64,000 nt of DNA from Pseudoalteromonas sp. UG3-2 (GCF_037120705.1 NZ_JAWLJU010000001.1:620001-684000); one strand, 5' to 3'; numbered from the stretch's first letter, positions 27,942 to 37,758 are shown. Program-made: numbers and translations. Notes: generated by a model not told the origin, from the letters alone.

Positions 27942-29546
27942 ATGTCTCAGTATCAAACTCAGTTAGACCGCTTCGCAAGCCTTTGCCAAAGCCAAGGAGC
28001 AACATGGCAGTCAATCAACCCAGAATTTGCCAGCCGTATGCATTTGCAAAACCGTTTTAAAACCGGCTTAGACATTGCCAAATACACCGCGAAGGTGATG
28101 CGCGAAGACATGGCGGCCTACGATGCTGATAGCAGTCAATATACTCAGTCACTAGGTTGCTGGCATGGCTTTACGGCACAGCAAATGCTAATGGCCATTA
28201 AACGTCACCAAAAAACCACCAAACGCTCTTATGTGTATTTAAGTGGCTGGATGGTCGCAGCACTGCGCTCTGAGTTTGGTCCGTTGCCCGATCAAAGTAT
28301 GCATGAGAAAACCGCGGTGTCGGCACTCATTGAAGAAATTTATACTTTCTTGAAGCAAGCCGATGCCCGTGAACTAGACCACCTTTACAAAGCGCTAGAT
28401 GCCGCTAAAGCAAGTGGTCAAGACACCAGCGAGATCATTAGCCAAATTGACAACTTTGAAACTCACGTGGTGCCGATTATTGCCGATATTGACGCCGGTT
28501 TTGGTAACGAAGAAGCAACTTACTTACTCGCTAAACAGATGATCGAAGCGGGGGCATGTGCAATCCAAATTGAGAACCAGGTTTCTGATGCCAAACAGTG
28601 TGGCCACCAAGCAGGTAAAGTCACCGTGCCGCACGAAGACTTTTTGGCCAAAATAAACGCCGTTCGTTATGCCTTCTTAGAACTAGGTGTTGAAGACGGA
28701 GTGATCGTTGCCCGCACAGATTCATTAGGTGCAAGCCTGACACAAAAAGTACCAGTATCAAAAGCGCCAGGTGATTTAGCGAGTCAATACACCAGCTTCT
28801 TGGATACCAGCCCGATTAACTCAGCTGCGGATCTAAACGATGGTGAAATGGCAATAAAACTCAATGGCGAACTGCAAAAACCGGTGCGTTTGGATAATGG
28901 CTTGTATCAATTTAAAGCCGGCACTGAAAAAGACCGCGTGGTACTTGATTGCGTAACCAGTTTGCAAGCAGGTGCCGACTTGCTCTGGATTGAAACCGAA
29001 AAGCCCAACATTGAGCAAATTGCTGAGCTGGTAAATCGAGTGCGCGAGCAAGTACCTAATGCTAAGTTGGTATACAATAATTCACCGTCGTTTAACTGGA
29101 CGCTGAAGTTCCGTGAGCAAGTTTATCAACAGTGGCAAGAGCAAGGCAAAGACGTAAGCGCTTACCCGGATCCAAGTCAAGATGCTAAAGTCTTGATGGC
29201 ACCTGAGCTTGATAGTTCGGAGCTGGCAACAGAAGCGGATCAGCTGGTACAAAGCTTCCAGCGCGACTCAGCCAGAGAAGCGGGTATTTTCCACCACCTG
29301 ATCACCTTGCCAACTTACCACACCGCAGCGTTGAGTACCGACATTCTGGCAGAGGGTTACTTTGGCGAGGCAGGTATGCTGGCTTATGTGCGCGATGTTC
29401 AACGTCAGGAAATCCGTCGCGAGCAAGCCTCAGTTAAACACCAAGACTTAGCAGGCTCTAACATTGGCGATACCCACAAAGAGTACTTTTCCGGTGAAAA
29501 TGCACTCAAAGCCGGTGGCGAAGCCAATACCATGAACCAGTTCTAG
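27942..29546 (+). CDS. aceA: Isocitrate lyase (long form)
   Basis: About 534 residues from the ATG at 27942, preceded by AAAGGAAG. It carries the active-site loop KQCGHQAGKVTVP, the substrate-binding VVPIIADIDAGFGNEEATYLLAKQMIEAGA, and the NSPSFNW motif. It is about 100 residues longer than E. coli AceA, as in the Pseudomonas-type subgroup. It cleaves isocitrate to glyoxylate and succinate. It is divergent from glcB and followed by a clear terminator. Confidence 0.96.
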   Translation: MSQYQTQLDRFASLCQSQGATWQSINPEFASRMHLQNRFKTGLDIAKYTAKVMREDMAAYDADSSQYTQSLGCWHGFTAQQMLMAIKRHQKTTKRSYVYLSGWMVAALRSEFGPLPDQSMHEKTAVSALIEEIYTFLKQADARELDHLYKALDAAKASGQDTSEIISQIDNFETHVVPIIADIDAGFGNEEATYLLAKQMIEAGACAIQIENQVSDAKQCGHQAGKVTVPHEDFLAKINAVRYAFLELGVEDGVIVARTDSLGASLTQKVPVSKAPGDLASQYTSFLDTSPINSAADLNDGEMAIKLNGELQKPVRLDNGLYQFKAGTEKDRVVLDCVTSLQAGADLLWIETEKPNIEQIAELVNRVREQVPNAKLVYNNSPSFNWTLKFREQVYQQWQEQGKDVSAYPDPSQDAKVLMAPELDSSELATEADQLVQSFQRDSAREAGIFHHLITLPTYHTAALSTDILAEGYFGEAGMLAYVRDVQRQEIRREQASVKHQDLAGSNIGDTHKEYFSGENALKAGGEANTMNQF

Positions 29547-29575
29547 TTCATCTTACTTAGGTAGTTCCTTATAGC

Positions 29576-29596
29576 AAAGGGCCGCAAGGCCCTTTT
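29576..29596 (+). terminator. Terminator of aceA
   Basis: AAAGGGCC pairs with GGCCCTTT around a GCAA tetraloop, followed by TTTTAT, 30 bases past the stop. Confidence 0.88.
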
Positions 29597-29619
29597 ATCG
29601 TTACCAGCAAAGCAACCGA

Positions 29620-29892
29620 GATCACGATTTTACCAAGCAACATTAAGGGATCAGCTTTTAACTAACTAGAGCGTATTAGATCATCATTTTACTAAGTAAA
29701 ACACGAAAGATCGCGATCATCGATTTAAGATCATTGATCTCCATAATAATCTGGGCAATTTTAACCCATCCTCACTGCTACAAAACAAATTTTTACTAAC
29801 TAGATGGGTCACAGGTCACATTTTTACTAACTTGGTTAGTAAAAAACTGTTCTGTATTTGAGTTACGTCATAAAGCAAAATTTTACCAACTG
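29620..29892. repeat. Cluster of iteron-like repeats resembling those at the replication origin
   Basis: About seven elements share the form of the origin iterons (GATC, three or four bases, TTTTACTAA). Those on the plus strand start at 29620 (GATCACGATTTTACCAAG), 29649 (GATCAGCTTTTAACTAAC), 29679 (GATCATCATTTTACTAAG), 29785 (AAATTTTTACTAACTAG), 29814 (GTCACATTTTTACTAACTT) and 29878 (AAATTTTACCAAC). One on the minus strand spans about 29834-29850. The elements at 29821-29831 and 29835-29845 form a perfect inverted repeat with 11-base arms and a three-base spacer. Extra GATC sites fill 29709-29740. No gene fits here. The cluster lies 14 kb from the origin and directly before the histidine kinase gene. 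Confidence 0.7.
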
Positions 29893-29979
29893 GAAATGTA
29901 AACCCCCTTTACATGCTCCATATTTCCACCACTTTTTTCGCGCAATATTATTGTGAACTTTCCCAATTAAAAGCAAATT

Positions 29980-32040
29980 ATGAGCGCGCTATCTATATTA
30001 ATACCTCTAACCATGTTGTGTTTGGCATTTCGCTGCGATGCCAATCAAGCAGTCATCGATGAATTAAGAAGCCTTGAAAAAGCCGGTCACTATGAACAAG
30101 CCTTGGCTAAAATTGAACAATTTCAACAACACCAAGATGACACGGTTCGATACGAATCCTTACTGATTAAAGCCATGATCCATAGAAAGCAGGGGAATCA
30201 TGCGAAATCCATTTCTACTTTACAGTTTATGGAACAAAGCTTTTATCTAACTGATAACAGGAAGTACCATATATACAAGGAGCTCGGCATTAACTTGCGG
30301 CGGCAATCGAAACTAGAGCAAGCCGAACAAAATTACTTAAAAGCCTTGGCAATTGCACAAACCCTAGAAGACCAAGAGAAAATCGCACAAACCTACAATA
30401 ATTTAGGTGTGGTGGCGGAGAACAGAGAGCTATTAGCACAAGCGCTACATTATCACATGCAAGCCTATGAGATGCTCAAACACAGTGATGATCATGAAAA
30501 ACGCGGCGCAAACTTTTATAATCTCGGTGACATATCACTGCGGTTAGGGGATTTAGACAACGCCGAGTACTTCTTCTCAGAGGCGCTCATTGCCGATAAA
30601 GCGAGCAAGGAGGTACGTAATATTGCCGGCACAGCATTGCGACTTGCCGAACTTAAGTTTCGTAACAAAAAATACCATGCCGCCAACACTCAGATCGATG
30701 AAGCCATCGATTACCTTAAACAAATCGGTGCCAATGCGGCGTTAAGTCGCGCTTATCGCACTGCGGCATTGGTTGCCCGGGAACAACAACGGCTTGATTT
30801 AGCGCTAACTCATGCCCAAGCAGGCCTTAAAGCGGCACAGACCACCGATTCTCATATACAGCGCTTTTATGCCAACCTCACCGTGCTAGAAATTTACATA
30901 GCCAGACAAGAGACGGAGCATACCGCAGCACTGCTCACCGAGCTTGATAAAATCACCGCAAAAGAAACAGCAGACACATTACTAGAGCGGTATTATTACG
31001 CTAAAGCACAGGCCTTAGCGATGACCAAGCAGCACTCACAAGCGTATGAATTAATGTACTCCGTGGCCAATTTACAACGCCAAAATAACGAAGCACTGCT
31101 ACAAAAACGAATCAATAGTTATAAAAAGAGCCTCGATGTCCTAGTGCAACAACAAAAACTGGATCAGGCTAAAAGCGAGCAGGCATTAACGCTAGTGAAC
31201 TTAGAAAATGCTCAGCTTTCAAGAAAGCTTTGGGTTATTGCTGCGCTCGCCATTTTATTTGCCGCCCTAATGGTTATTGGGTTCTTTGTTTTCAAGCATC
31301 GTAATGCCACCTTACAGGCAAAAATGTATCAACATAATATTGAGCACAAAGATAAAATGCTGGCCGACATTTCTCACGAGTTGCGTACGCCACTGAGCGT
31401 ACTGAAGCTGCATATCGAAGCCATGGAGCATAACCTCATTGATGATGACACCTTAGCTTACGCCAAGATAAATAATAAAATAGACCAGTTAAATCAGCTT
31501 ATCGCAAACGTGTATCAATTGTCGCAAGCCGACCATGACGCATTAAAGCTATCGGAACAACAGCACTGTGGCCGTACCGTCATTAATAGCTACGTATATG
31601 ATGTCGAGCGTTTAGTAAGCAGTTACCAACTGCAGTTTATTGCAGACATTCAGGCCGATGATATGAGCCTGTATATCGATAAGCCTAAGCTCGACCGCGT
31701 TATTGATAACTTGGCTAAAAATGCCTGTTTATACACCGATAAACCCGGCAAAGTGCGGCTCAAAATTCGCTTAAACACTCAAGGGCTCTTTATTCAAATG
31801 GATGATAGCGCTCCTGGGGTGCCAGAAGCTGAGCAAATGAAGTTATTTGAAAGGCTGTATCGCGTTGAATCCTCTCGAAGTCGCGCCACCGGAGGGTCGG
31901 GACTTGGGTTGTCAATCTGTCAGAGTTTAATTACCGCTATGGCAGGCAGCGTTAGCGTTAAAACCGGCAAAATGGGGGGCTTGTGTATTCGTATCGAGCT
32001 ACCAAAGGCGGTAACAAGCGAAGCGCTGCGAGCAAGCTAA
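29980..32040 (+). CDS. Histidine kinase with N-terminal TPR sensor domain
   Basis: A 686-residue protein: a signal-like N terminus (1-20), tetratricopeptide repeats over about 25-400 (for example AQTYNNLGVVAENRELLAQALHYHMQAYE), a coiled coil, a membrane helix at about 416-437, the phosphoacceptor region DISHELRTPLSVLKLH with His466, and an HATPase_c domain with the G box GGSGLGLSICQS at about 638. The TPR part is predicted to be periplasmic. No response regulator is adjacent; the nearest is the OmpR-type gene at 37072. Its upstream region is occupied by Rep-iteron-like repeats, so the initiator protein may bind at its promoter. Confidence 0.9.
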   Translation: MSALSILIPLTMLCLAFRCDANQAVIDELRSLEKAGHYEQALAKIEQFQQHQDDTVRYESLLIKAMIHRKQGNHAKSISTLQFMEQSFYLTDNRKYHIYKELGINLRRQSKLEQAEQNYLKALAIAQTLEDQEKIAQTYNNLGVVAENRELLAQALHYHMQAYEMLKHSDDHEKRGANFYNLGDISLRLGDLDNAEYFFSEALIADKASKEVRNIAGTALRLAELKFRNKKYHAANTQIDEAIDYLKQIGANAALSRAYRTAALVAREQQRLDLALTHAQAGLKAAQTTDSHIQRFYANLTVLEIYIARQETEHTAALLTELDKITAKETADTLLERYYYAKAQALAMTKQHSQAYELMYSVANLQRQNNEALLQKRINSYKKSLDVLVQQQKLDQAKSEQALTLVNLENAQLSRKLWVIAALAILFAALMVIGFFVFKHRNATLQAKMYQHNIEHKDKMLADISHELRTPLSVLKLHIEAMEHNLIDDDTLAYAKINNKIDQLNQLIANVYQLSQADHDALKLSEQQHCGRTVINSYVYDVERLVSSYQLQFIADIQADDMSLYIDKPKLDRVIDNLAKNACLYTDKPGKVRLKIRLNTQGLFIQMDDSAPGVPEAEQMKLFERLYRVESSRSRATGGSGLGLSICQSLITAMAGSVSVKTGKMGGLCIRIELPKAVTSEALRAS

Positions 32041-32044
32041 AGAG

Positions 32045-32074
32045 CAGCAAGGTCAAAGGGATTTGACCTTGCTG
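32045..32074. terminator. Hairpin between the convergent kinase and TonB receptor genes
   Basis: A perfect 13-base stem (CAGCAAGGTCAAA with TTTGACCTTGCTG) around a GGGA loop. Placed between two convergent genes, it probably serves both. Confidence 0.75.
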
Positions 32075-32092
32075 AAAGCTTGTATCAAATGT

Positions 32093-34636
32093 TTAGAAGC
32101 GGTAACTGATATTACCGTAAACAAATCGCCCGTCGGTGTTATAGGCGGAGAAGCCAGAGTAAGGGAACACCTGATTAAAGGTGCTGTAACCAATATTACT
32201 CACCGTGTCCTGTGGGTATTGATCGAATAAATTGTTCGCCCCAAGTGCTAACTTCCATTGTTCATCAATGGTGTAAGCCACTTCAAGGTCAGTTATCCAT
32301 TTTGCTGCCAATACCTCATCGTTTTCAATGCTACTTGAAGAGTCCACCGTTTCCCCATAGCGCGTTGCACGCAGCGTGGTTTGCAAGTCGCCATATTGCC
32401 AAATCGCAGCAAGGTTCCACTTGTCTTTTGGCGTACCATCTTCAAAACGCGCGATTTCGCGACGTGCAAAGTACTCATAACTATCACCTAACGCTTCCAG
32501 CTCCGCAGGATTTGCCTTAACGTCTGTGACTTCAGTGTCATTAAGGTTTAACGCGGCGCTCAATCTGACATTACCGTAATCAGCCAAATCCAAGCTGTAG
32601 GTCGCCACGATATCGACGCCTTGGGTGCGCGAATCGATGGCATTGGTAAAGTAGCGAACGCGTTGAGTATTAAACTCACCGGCTTGTTGTAAAATCGCTT
32701 CCACTTCAGGGCCGCTCAGATTTTCCGATAACACGATGCGGTCATCAATCTCTATGCGGTAGGCATCCACAGTAAACGATAATGCCCCTTGGGTGTACAC
32801 AAACCCAGCGGTCATATTAACGGATTCTTCCGGCTCTAACTCCTGCGCTCCCAGTGCTTGCGCCGCAGCAGTATCAACTGGGAACAAGCCAACTTCGTTA
32901 GGCACGCCGTTTTCGAATACCGTAGCAATCGATTTGTATGAGGTTTGCGCTAATGAAGGCGCTCTAAAACCAGTACTTAAGGCGCCGCGCAGTGATAAGT
33001 TATCCGTCATCACATAACGTGTGGCCAATTTCGAGGTAAAAGTACTGCCAAAGTCACTATAGTCCTCAAAACGACCCGCTAGAACTAGGTTCCAGTCTTG
33101 GCTCAAATAAGTATCGAGTTCTGCGAATAACGCGACATTGTGGCGTGACTCGTCCACCGCACTCTCAGGCCCAAAGCCCGCCAATACTTGCGCACCACCA
33201 GCAGCAACAGGATTGCCTTGTTGATCGAGCACAGTCTGATACGATGCCAGCTCACCCATTTCGATTTCATATTGCTCGCGGCGATATTCGGCGCCAACGG
33301 TGAAGAAAACATCATCAGGCAAGCCTAAATCGAGTACCGTCTTAGCGTCTGCATTCACCAACCACTGCGAGTAAATAAGCGCACCATTGTCAAACTCAGT
33401 CTGACTATTAGCCCCTAATGAGGTGTTAAGGCTGTTGATAACGCCTAAAGAGAAGTCATTAGCACCATAGTTGCTACTGATGTCATAGTCCCACTCACCG
33501 CGACTGCCTTTAATGCCTAAAGCCAACGAGTAATCATCAACATCGCTGACAATTTGCGGCAAAAAGCCATTGGGATAAATGCTAGGCGTGTTACGGCTGT
33601 CTTTTGCACGGCGGTAAAAACCACCAGAGTTGCCTTCACGGGTTGAGTAACTGCCAAAGGAGTAGACTTGAGTGTCATTGTCTAAGTCATAACCGGCGTT
33701 AAAAAATAGCGCAATATCTTCAATTTCCGCTTTACCGAAACGGTGATTATAGCGGTCAAAAGTAAACTCTCGAGGGTCTAGAGCACCATTTTCATCGCGC
33801 TCATACTGCTCTCTGGGATCAAAACCGGAACGGTTCGTTGGTTTTTTATCACGCAATTCAGCGGCAATATTGATAAAACCATCATTGCCTAATGCAAAAC
33901 CAGCATTGGCGCCCAGCGTCGTGGTGCCACCATCATGGCGGGTACGATCGTCACCAAGCACGAAGTCTAGGTTGCCGTCGCCATCGGCTCGTGTTTCTAA
34001 TAGCTGCGCAGCACCGGCCATTTGAGTATTGTGCTCACCATAGGTCAAGCTCACGCTACCGCCTTCGCTGGCATCTTTTAAGACAATGTTGATGACCCCG
34101 GCAATGGCGTCAGAGCCGTACTGCGCAGCAGCGCCGTCACGCAACACTTCAACACGTTTAATCGCAGCAGCAGGAATCGTATTCAGGTCAACGGCAGTAG
34201 AGCCACGACCAACGGTGCCATTGAGGTTTAATAAGGCGCCAGCATGGCGTCGTTTTCCATTAACCAATACCAGTGTGTGATCCGGTGCTAAACCACGTAA
34301 AACTGCAGGTCTTGCGTGGTCAGTGCCGTCTGCTAGCGTCGAGTTAGGAAAGTTAAAGCTAGGGATAAGCGTGGTTAAAACTTGGCTTAACTCCAGTTGC
34401 CCAGTGCTATTAATATCATCAAGTGAAATCACATCCACAGGTACCGTACTTTCGGCGACGCTACGAAGGCTGCGTCGCGTGCCGGTTACTTCGATGACTT
34501 CAACATTTTCCTGAGCTTGTGTTTGCGAATCCTCTGCCATGGCTTGTGGCACGAGTGAAGCAAATAGAGCCGTACCAATGGCTAAAGAAAGCGGCTTTAC
34601 AAAAAGGTTACTCTGGTTGTGTCGTGTTCGTTGCAT
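32093..34636 (-). CDS. TonB-dependent outer-membrane receptor
   Basis: About 847 residues from the ATG at 34636; a GTG 15 codons earlier is also in frame. The signal peptide ends at QAMAE. The plug contains VIEVTGTRRSLRSVAESTVPVDVIS and a GDGAAAQYGSDAIAGVINIVL-type segment. The large barrel ends in YGNISYRF. This is the Xanthomonas/Alteromonas-type subgroup (long plug, EVTGTR box) that takes up carbohydrates, peptides or metal chelates. No Fur box or partner genes are adjacent, so the substrate is open. Confidence 0.9.
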   Translation of the reverse strand: MQRTRHNQSNLFVKPLSLAIGTALFASLVPQAMAEDSQTQAQENVEVIEVTGTRRSLRSVAESTVPVDVISLDDINSTGQLELSQVLTTLIPSFNFPNSTLADGTDHARPAVLRGLAPDHTLVLVNGKRRHAGALLNLNGTVGRGSTAVDLNTIPAAAIKRVEVLRDGAAAQYGSDAIAGVINIVLKDASEGGSVSLTYGEHNTQMAGAAQLLETRADGDGNLDFVLGDDRTRHDGGTTTLGANAGFALGNDGFINIAAELRDKKPTNRSGFDPREQYERDENGALDPREFTFDRYNHRFGKAEIEDIALFFNAGYDLDNDTQVYSFGSYSTREGNSGGFYRRAKDSRNTPSIYPNGFLPQIVSDVDDYSLALGIKGSRGEWDYDISSNYGANDFSLGVINSLNTSLGANSQTEFDNGALIYSQWLVNADAKTVLDLGLPDDVFFTVGAEYRREQYEIEMGELASYQTVLDQQGNPVAAGGAQVLAGFGPESAVDESRHNVALFAELDTYLSQDWNLVLAGRFEDYSDFGSTFTSKLATRYVMTDNLSLRGALSTGFRAPSLAQTSYKSIATVFENGVPNEVGLFPVDTAAAQALGAQELEPEESVNMTAGFVYTQGALSFTVDAYRIEIDDRIVLSENLSGPEVEAILQQAGEFNTQRVRYFTNAIDSRTQGVDIVATYSLDLADYGNVRLSAALNLNDTEVTDVKANPAELEALGDSYEYFARREIARFEDGTPKDKWNLAAIWQYGDLQTTLRATRYGETVDSSSSIENDEVLAAKWITDLEVAYTIDEQWKLALGANNLFDQYPQDTVSNIGYSTFNQVFPYSGFSAYNTDGRFVYGNISYRF

Positions 34637-35017
34637 AAATTGTCCCGTGTCCTGAACTTGGCATTTGAAACCGTGTGGCACTTAGCCACGGTATGAGACT
34701 CATCAAGGCATGGTCTTGAGCCTCTGATTTAATAACATACATTGTGCATTCATGACTATGCGACTTCTGGCGCATAACCCAAATTGCTTCATGGCAATTT
34801 TTTCATTACTCATGACGCAGCAGTAATATGAAAGGGAGCGGATTTTAGATCTGTTTTAAGGGACAAGTTAAAGAACTTTTTTGTCTAGCTTATGACGCAT
34901 GGTTTAGTTCCTTAGGTCACTATAACGCCTGCCGTTACTGGTCTGATGTTTATTAACTCCATTTTTACTCCACATTGCCACGTTTAAATACAGTCATAAC
35001 GAAAACGGAGCATCACC
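34637..35017. other. Intergenic region between divergent genes
   Basis: About 380 bases upstream of both the TonB receptor and the small membrane protein. It includes the alternative GTG start of the receptor (34681). TGACGC/GCGCAT-like words recur near 34745-34910, but no clean palindrome was found. It should hold both promoters. Confidence 0.4.
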
Positions 35018-35521
35018 ATGGCACAACGGACAATGAAACATTCAGATTGGCTGAAAGTAGTGGAATCAAGAACCAAAACTAAGCCAAGCAAAACACCATC
35101 TAAGCCAGTAAAGCATTATAAGTTACTGGTATTAACACTTATCTTCACTTGTATTGGTGTGGTTGCAAGCCAGTATAACAATACTGAAAGCGTAAATGTA
35201 AAGGGGCTTGACGCCGCCGCAGAGCAACGCATTTATCGCTATTTTTCGAAGCAGTATATGATGGGAAGCTGGCAGTTTTCTCATTTAAAAACCAGCACTA
35301 GCGAAGTCAATGTCTATATCAGAATACCAGAGCGCTTGGCATTGCAAGGCGAAGCCTTAAATGGGTATATCTCACAATCTTTATGCCCTCCTAGCAATAG
35401 TGCTATTTGGCATGACGTCGGCAGCTTAACGGTATTTATTCACCTTTACAGCGAAAGTCCTAGACGCAGCGATTTTGCAGCCTGCCGTCCTAAAGAGCAG
35501 ACTTTGCTTAGTGGCGCATAG
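35018..35521 (+). CDS. Hypothetical single-span membrane protein
   Basis: A 167-residue protein with a basic cytoplasmic N terminus (rich in Lys/Thr/Ser up to about residue 33), one membrane helix at 35-54 (LLVLTLIFTCIGVVA) and a periplasmic domain of about 110 residues containing two Cys residues (LCPPS and AACRP) that may form a disulfide. CGGAG precedes the ATG. No family is recognised. It converges on rmuC with 13 bases between the stops. Confidence 0.6.
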   Translation: MAQRTMKHSDWLKVVESRTKTKPSKTPSKPVKHYKLLVLTLIFTCIGVVASQYNNTESVNVKGLDAAAEQRIYRYFSKQYMMGSWQFSHLKTSTSEVNVYIRIPERLALQGEALNGYISQSLCPPSNSAIWHDVGSLTVFIHLYSESPRRSDFAACRPKEQTLLSGA

Positions 35522-35534
35522 TGACGGCCGAGGC

Positions 35535-37010
35535 TTATTCTTTGCTCTGTGAGTTATCGGCTATTGCTTCATTTGGCTCAAGTTCCAGCTTGGCTTTATC
35601 TTGCAGTTCGGTCGGTAACTCTTTTACCACAGCAACGCCTAACTCTTTAAATTCGCTGGCTTGTTTTATCAGGTTGCCTTTGCCCATGTACAACTGTGAG
35701 AATGCCTTATCATAACTTTCTCTGGCTTTATCGAGCTGTTTGCCAACCCCTTCCATACTGTGGAGAAAGTTATTGAGTTTGTTATAAAACTTCTCCGCCC
35801 GTAAGGCCAATTCGCGAGTATGCTTGCTTTGTTCCTCAAAACGCCACAGCTGCTTAACGATATTTAAGCTGGTTAATAAAGTAGTGGGGGTCGCCACTAA
35901 CACATTATTTTGTAGTGCATCTTGATACAAGGTGGGTTTGTGTTTCACGGCTTCGACAAAGGCGGATTCCACCGGGATGAACATGATCACCACCTCGGGC
36001 GAATTAAGACCTGGTAAGCGCTCATACGATTTACTTCCAAGCTCTTTTATACGCGCGGTGACCGCCTCACAGTGCGCTACGATGGCTTGATTGGCTTCAC
36101 TGTCAGTGGCGGCATTAATATAACGGGTATAGGCATTTAAAGAGGTTTTAGCATCGATTACTAAGTGCCTAGACTGGGGAAGGTAGACCACCACGTCGGG
36201 ACGAAAATTGCCCTCTTCGGTAGTAAAGTTCACTTCTCTTTGGTAATCGCTTCCAGCTCTTAGGCCTGCACTGTCCAGCACATTTTCGAGCATCAACTCG
36301 CCCCAGTTGCCTTGCGCCTTTTTTTGCCCTTGTAAAGCACTGGTGAGCTTGTCGGCTTGCTCGGTCATGGCTTTGTTGTTGGCTTGCAGGTGCAGCAATT
36401 CGGTTTGCAGTGAAGCCCGCTGTTTTAACTCTTCACTGTGGATAGCTTCCATTTTATCACGAAAGCCTTTGAGTTCACCTTGAACTGGCTGTAGCAGCTG
36501 TTGTAGCTTTTCTTTGCTTTGATGGCTGAAACGCTCACTTTTCTCTTCGAAAATTTGATTCGCTAAGTTGTGAAACTCTTCTTTGAGCTGCGCTTTTGCT
36601 TCTTGTAATTGCGATAACTGTTGCTCAAAACCGATCTGCTTTTGCTCAAGTGTGGTTCGCAGGTTTGCCATTTCGACTTCTAATTCATGAGCATGAACCT
36701 GTATTTCCTCTTTAGCATCTTGCTCACGCTGCCACAACTGTTGATATTCGCTACTTTGCCTTTGCCGCTCGGCCAGTCGCGCTTGCAATTGTTGTAGTTG
36801 ACCGTGATTTTGTAGTTGTTGGGTTTGCAGCTGTTGCACTTGCTGTTGGGCCAAGTCAACTTCAGCTTGTTTGGCGGCGCTCAGATCCGATAACTGTTGC
36901 TTGGCTCGAGCTCGTGTGAGCCACAACCAAGGCGCCGTGACTGCAACGCCAGCAGCAACTAAACTGAGACTGTACCAAAGAGGGGTGTTTAAAAGCATAG
37001 ACCAAAGCAT
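35535..37010 (-). CDS. rmuC: DNA recombination protein RmuC
   Basis: A 491-residue protein: N-terminal membrane anchor (about 10-30), a long coiled coil (35-230; Gln/Leu-rich), and the conserved RmuC nuclease-like domain (about 235-440) with QGNWGELMLENVLDSAGL, FRPDVVVYLPQSRHLVIDAKTSL and LLTSLNIVKQLWRFEEQ. RmuC limits inversions at short inverted repeats in E. coli. The PDxxVxL-x-DAKT arrangement fits a PD-(D/E)xK-type active site. It is downstream of a response regulator gene on the same strand with a 61-base gap. Confidence 0.94.
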   Translation of the reverse strand: MLWSMLLNTPLWYSLSLVAAGVAVTAPWLWLTRARAKQQLSDLSAAKQAEVDLAQQQVQQLQTQQLQNHGQLQQLQARLAERQRQSSEYQQLWQREQDAKEEIQVHAHELEVEMANLRTTLEQKQIGFEQQLSQLQEAKAQLKEEFHNLANQIFEEKSERFSHQSKEKLQQLLQPVQGELKGFRDKMEAIHSEELKQRASLQTELLHLQANNKAMTEQADKLTSALQGQKKAQGNWGELMLENVLDSAGLRAGSDYQREVNFTTEEGNFRPDVVVYLPQSRHLVIDAKTSLNAYTRYINAATDSEANQAIVAHCEAVTARIKELGSKSYERLPGLNSPEVVIMFIPVESAFVEAVKHKPTLYQDALQNNVLVATPTTLLTSLNIVKQLWRFEEQSKHTRELALRAEKFYNKLNNFLHSMEGVGKQLDKARESYDKAFSQLYMGKGNLIKQASEFKELGVAVVKELPTELQDKAKLELEPNEAIADNSQSKE

Positions 37011-37071
37011 ATCGACTTCTCTGCAACGAACCTGCTTTAATCATACCTTAGATAATAATTTCAATCACTTA

Positions 37072-37758
37072 TCATTTGTCTATGTGGTCGCCATTGAAGC
37101 GATAACCGGCACCATAAACGGATTCAACGACTTTAGTCGATACACCTAGTAACTTGATTTTTTTACGAATATTTTTTATGTGGCTGTCTATGACCCGATC
37201 TGAAATATCGAAGTTATCGGGCTGGATATGATCGAGGATCTGCTGTCTGGAAAACACTCGGTTCGGCGCGTGATAGAGCAGGGCAAAGACATCAAACTCA
37301 ACCTTGGTTAATGGTAATGGCTGACCATTTAACTTGACGTTGAGCGCCGCGTTATCTACCTCAATCGGCTTTTGATAGGCGTTGGTATTGGCACAGCGAC
37401 GCAAAATCGCCCTCATCCGCATCACCAGCTCAGCGGCACTAAATGGCTTACAGACATAATCATCAGCGTCAAATTCCAAGCCTTTTAAACGGTCGCCTTC
37501 CGTCACTTTTGCCGTCAGCATGACTATCGGAACCTCCGAAAAAGCGCGAATTTGTTGTAAACAACTCACGCCATCTTGGTTAGGTAGCATGATGTCCATT
37601 AAGATAGCATCTGGCTGGTTGCGCTTTACCCAGGAAACCACTTCAGCACCATCATCGATGTGGTGCATATCAAAGCCTGAGGCACGGAAAAACAGCAGTA
37701 CTTGTTCGGCAATATCAAGATCGTCCTCAACAAGTAGGATCTGGGCAGGGGTCGACAT
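37072..37758 (-). CDS. OmpR-family response regulator
   Basis: A 228-residue regulator: receiver domain 1-120 with phosphoacceptor Asp55 (AILMDIMLPNQDG) and the conserved Lys (DDYVCKPF), then a winged-helix DNA-binding domain (about 130-225; RVFSRQQILDHIQP, DSHIKNIRKKIK, VYGAGYRF). No kinase gene is adjacent. It follows a short open frame by four bases that may be phase-variable. The TPR kinase at 29980 is the only histidine kinase in the window and could be its partner, but that is a guess. Confidence 0.92.
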   Translation of the reverse strand: MSTPAQILLVEDDLDIAEQVLLFFRASGFDMHHIDDGAEVVSWVKRNQPDAILMDIMLPNQDGVSCLQQIRAFSEVPIVMLTAKVTEGDRLKGLEFDADDYVCKPFSAAELVMRMRAILRRCANTNAYQKPIEVDNAALNVKLNGQPLPLTKVEFDVFALLYHAPNRVFSRQQILDHIQPDNFDISDRVIDSHIKNIRKKIKLLGVSTKVVESVYGAGYRFNGDHIDK

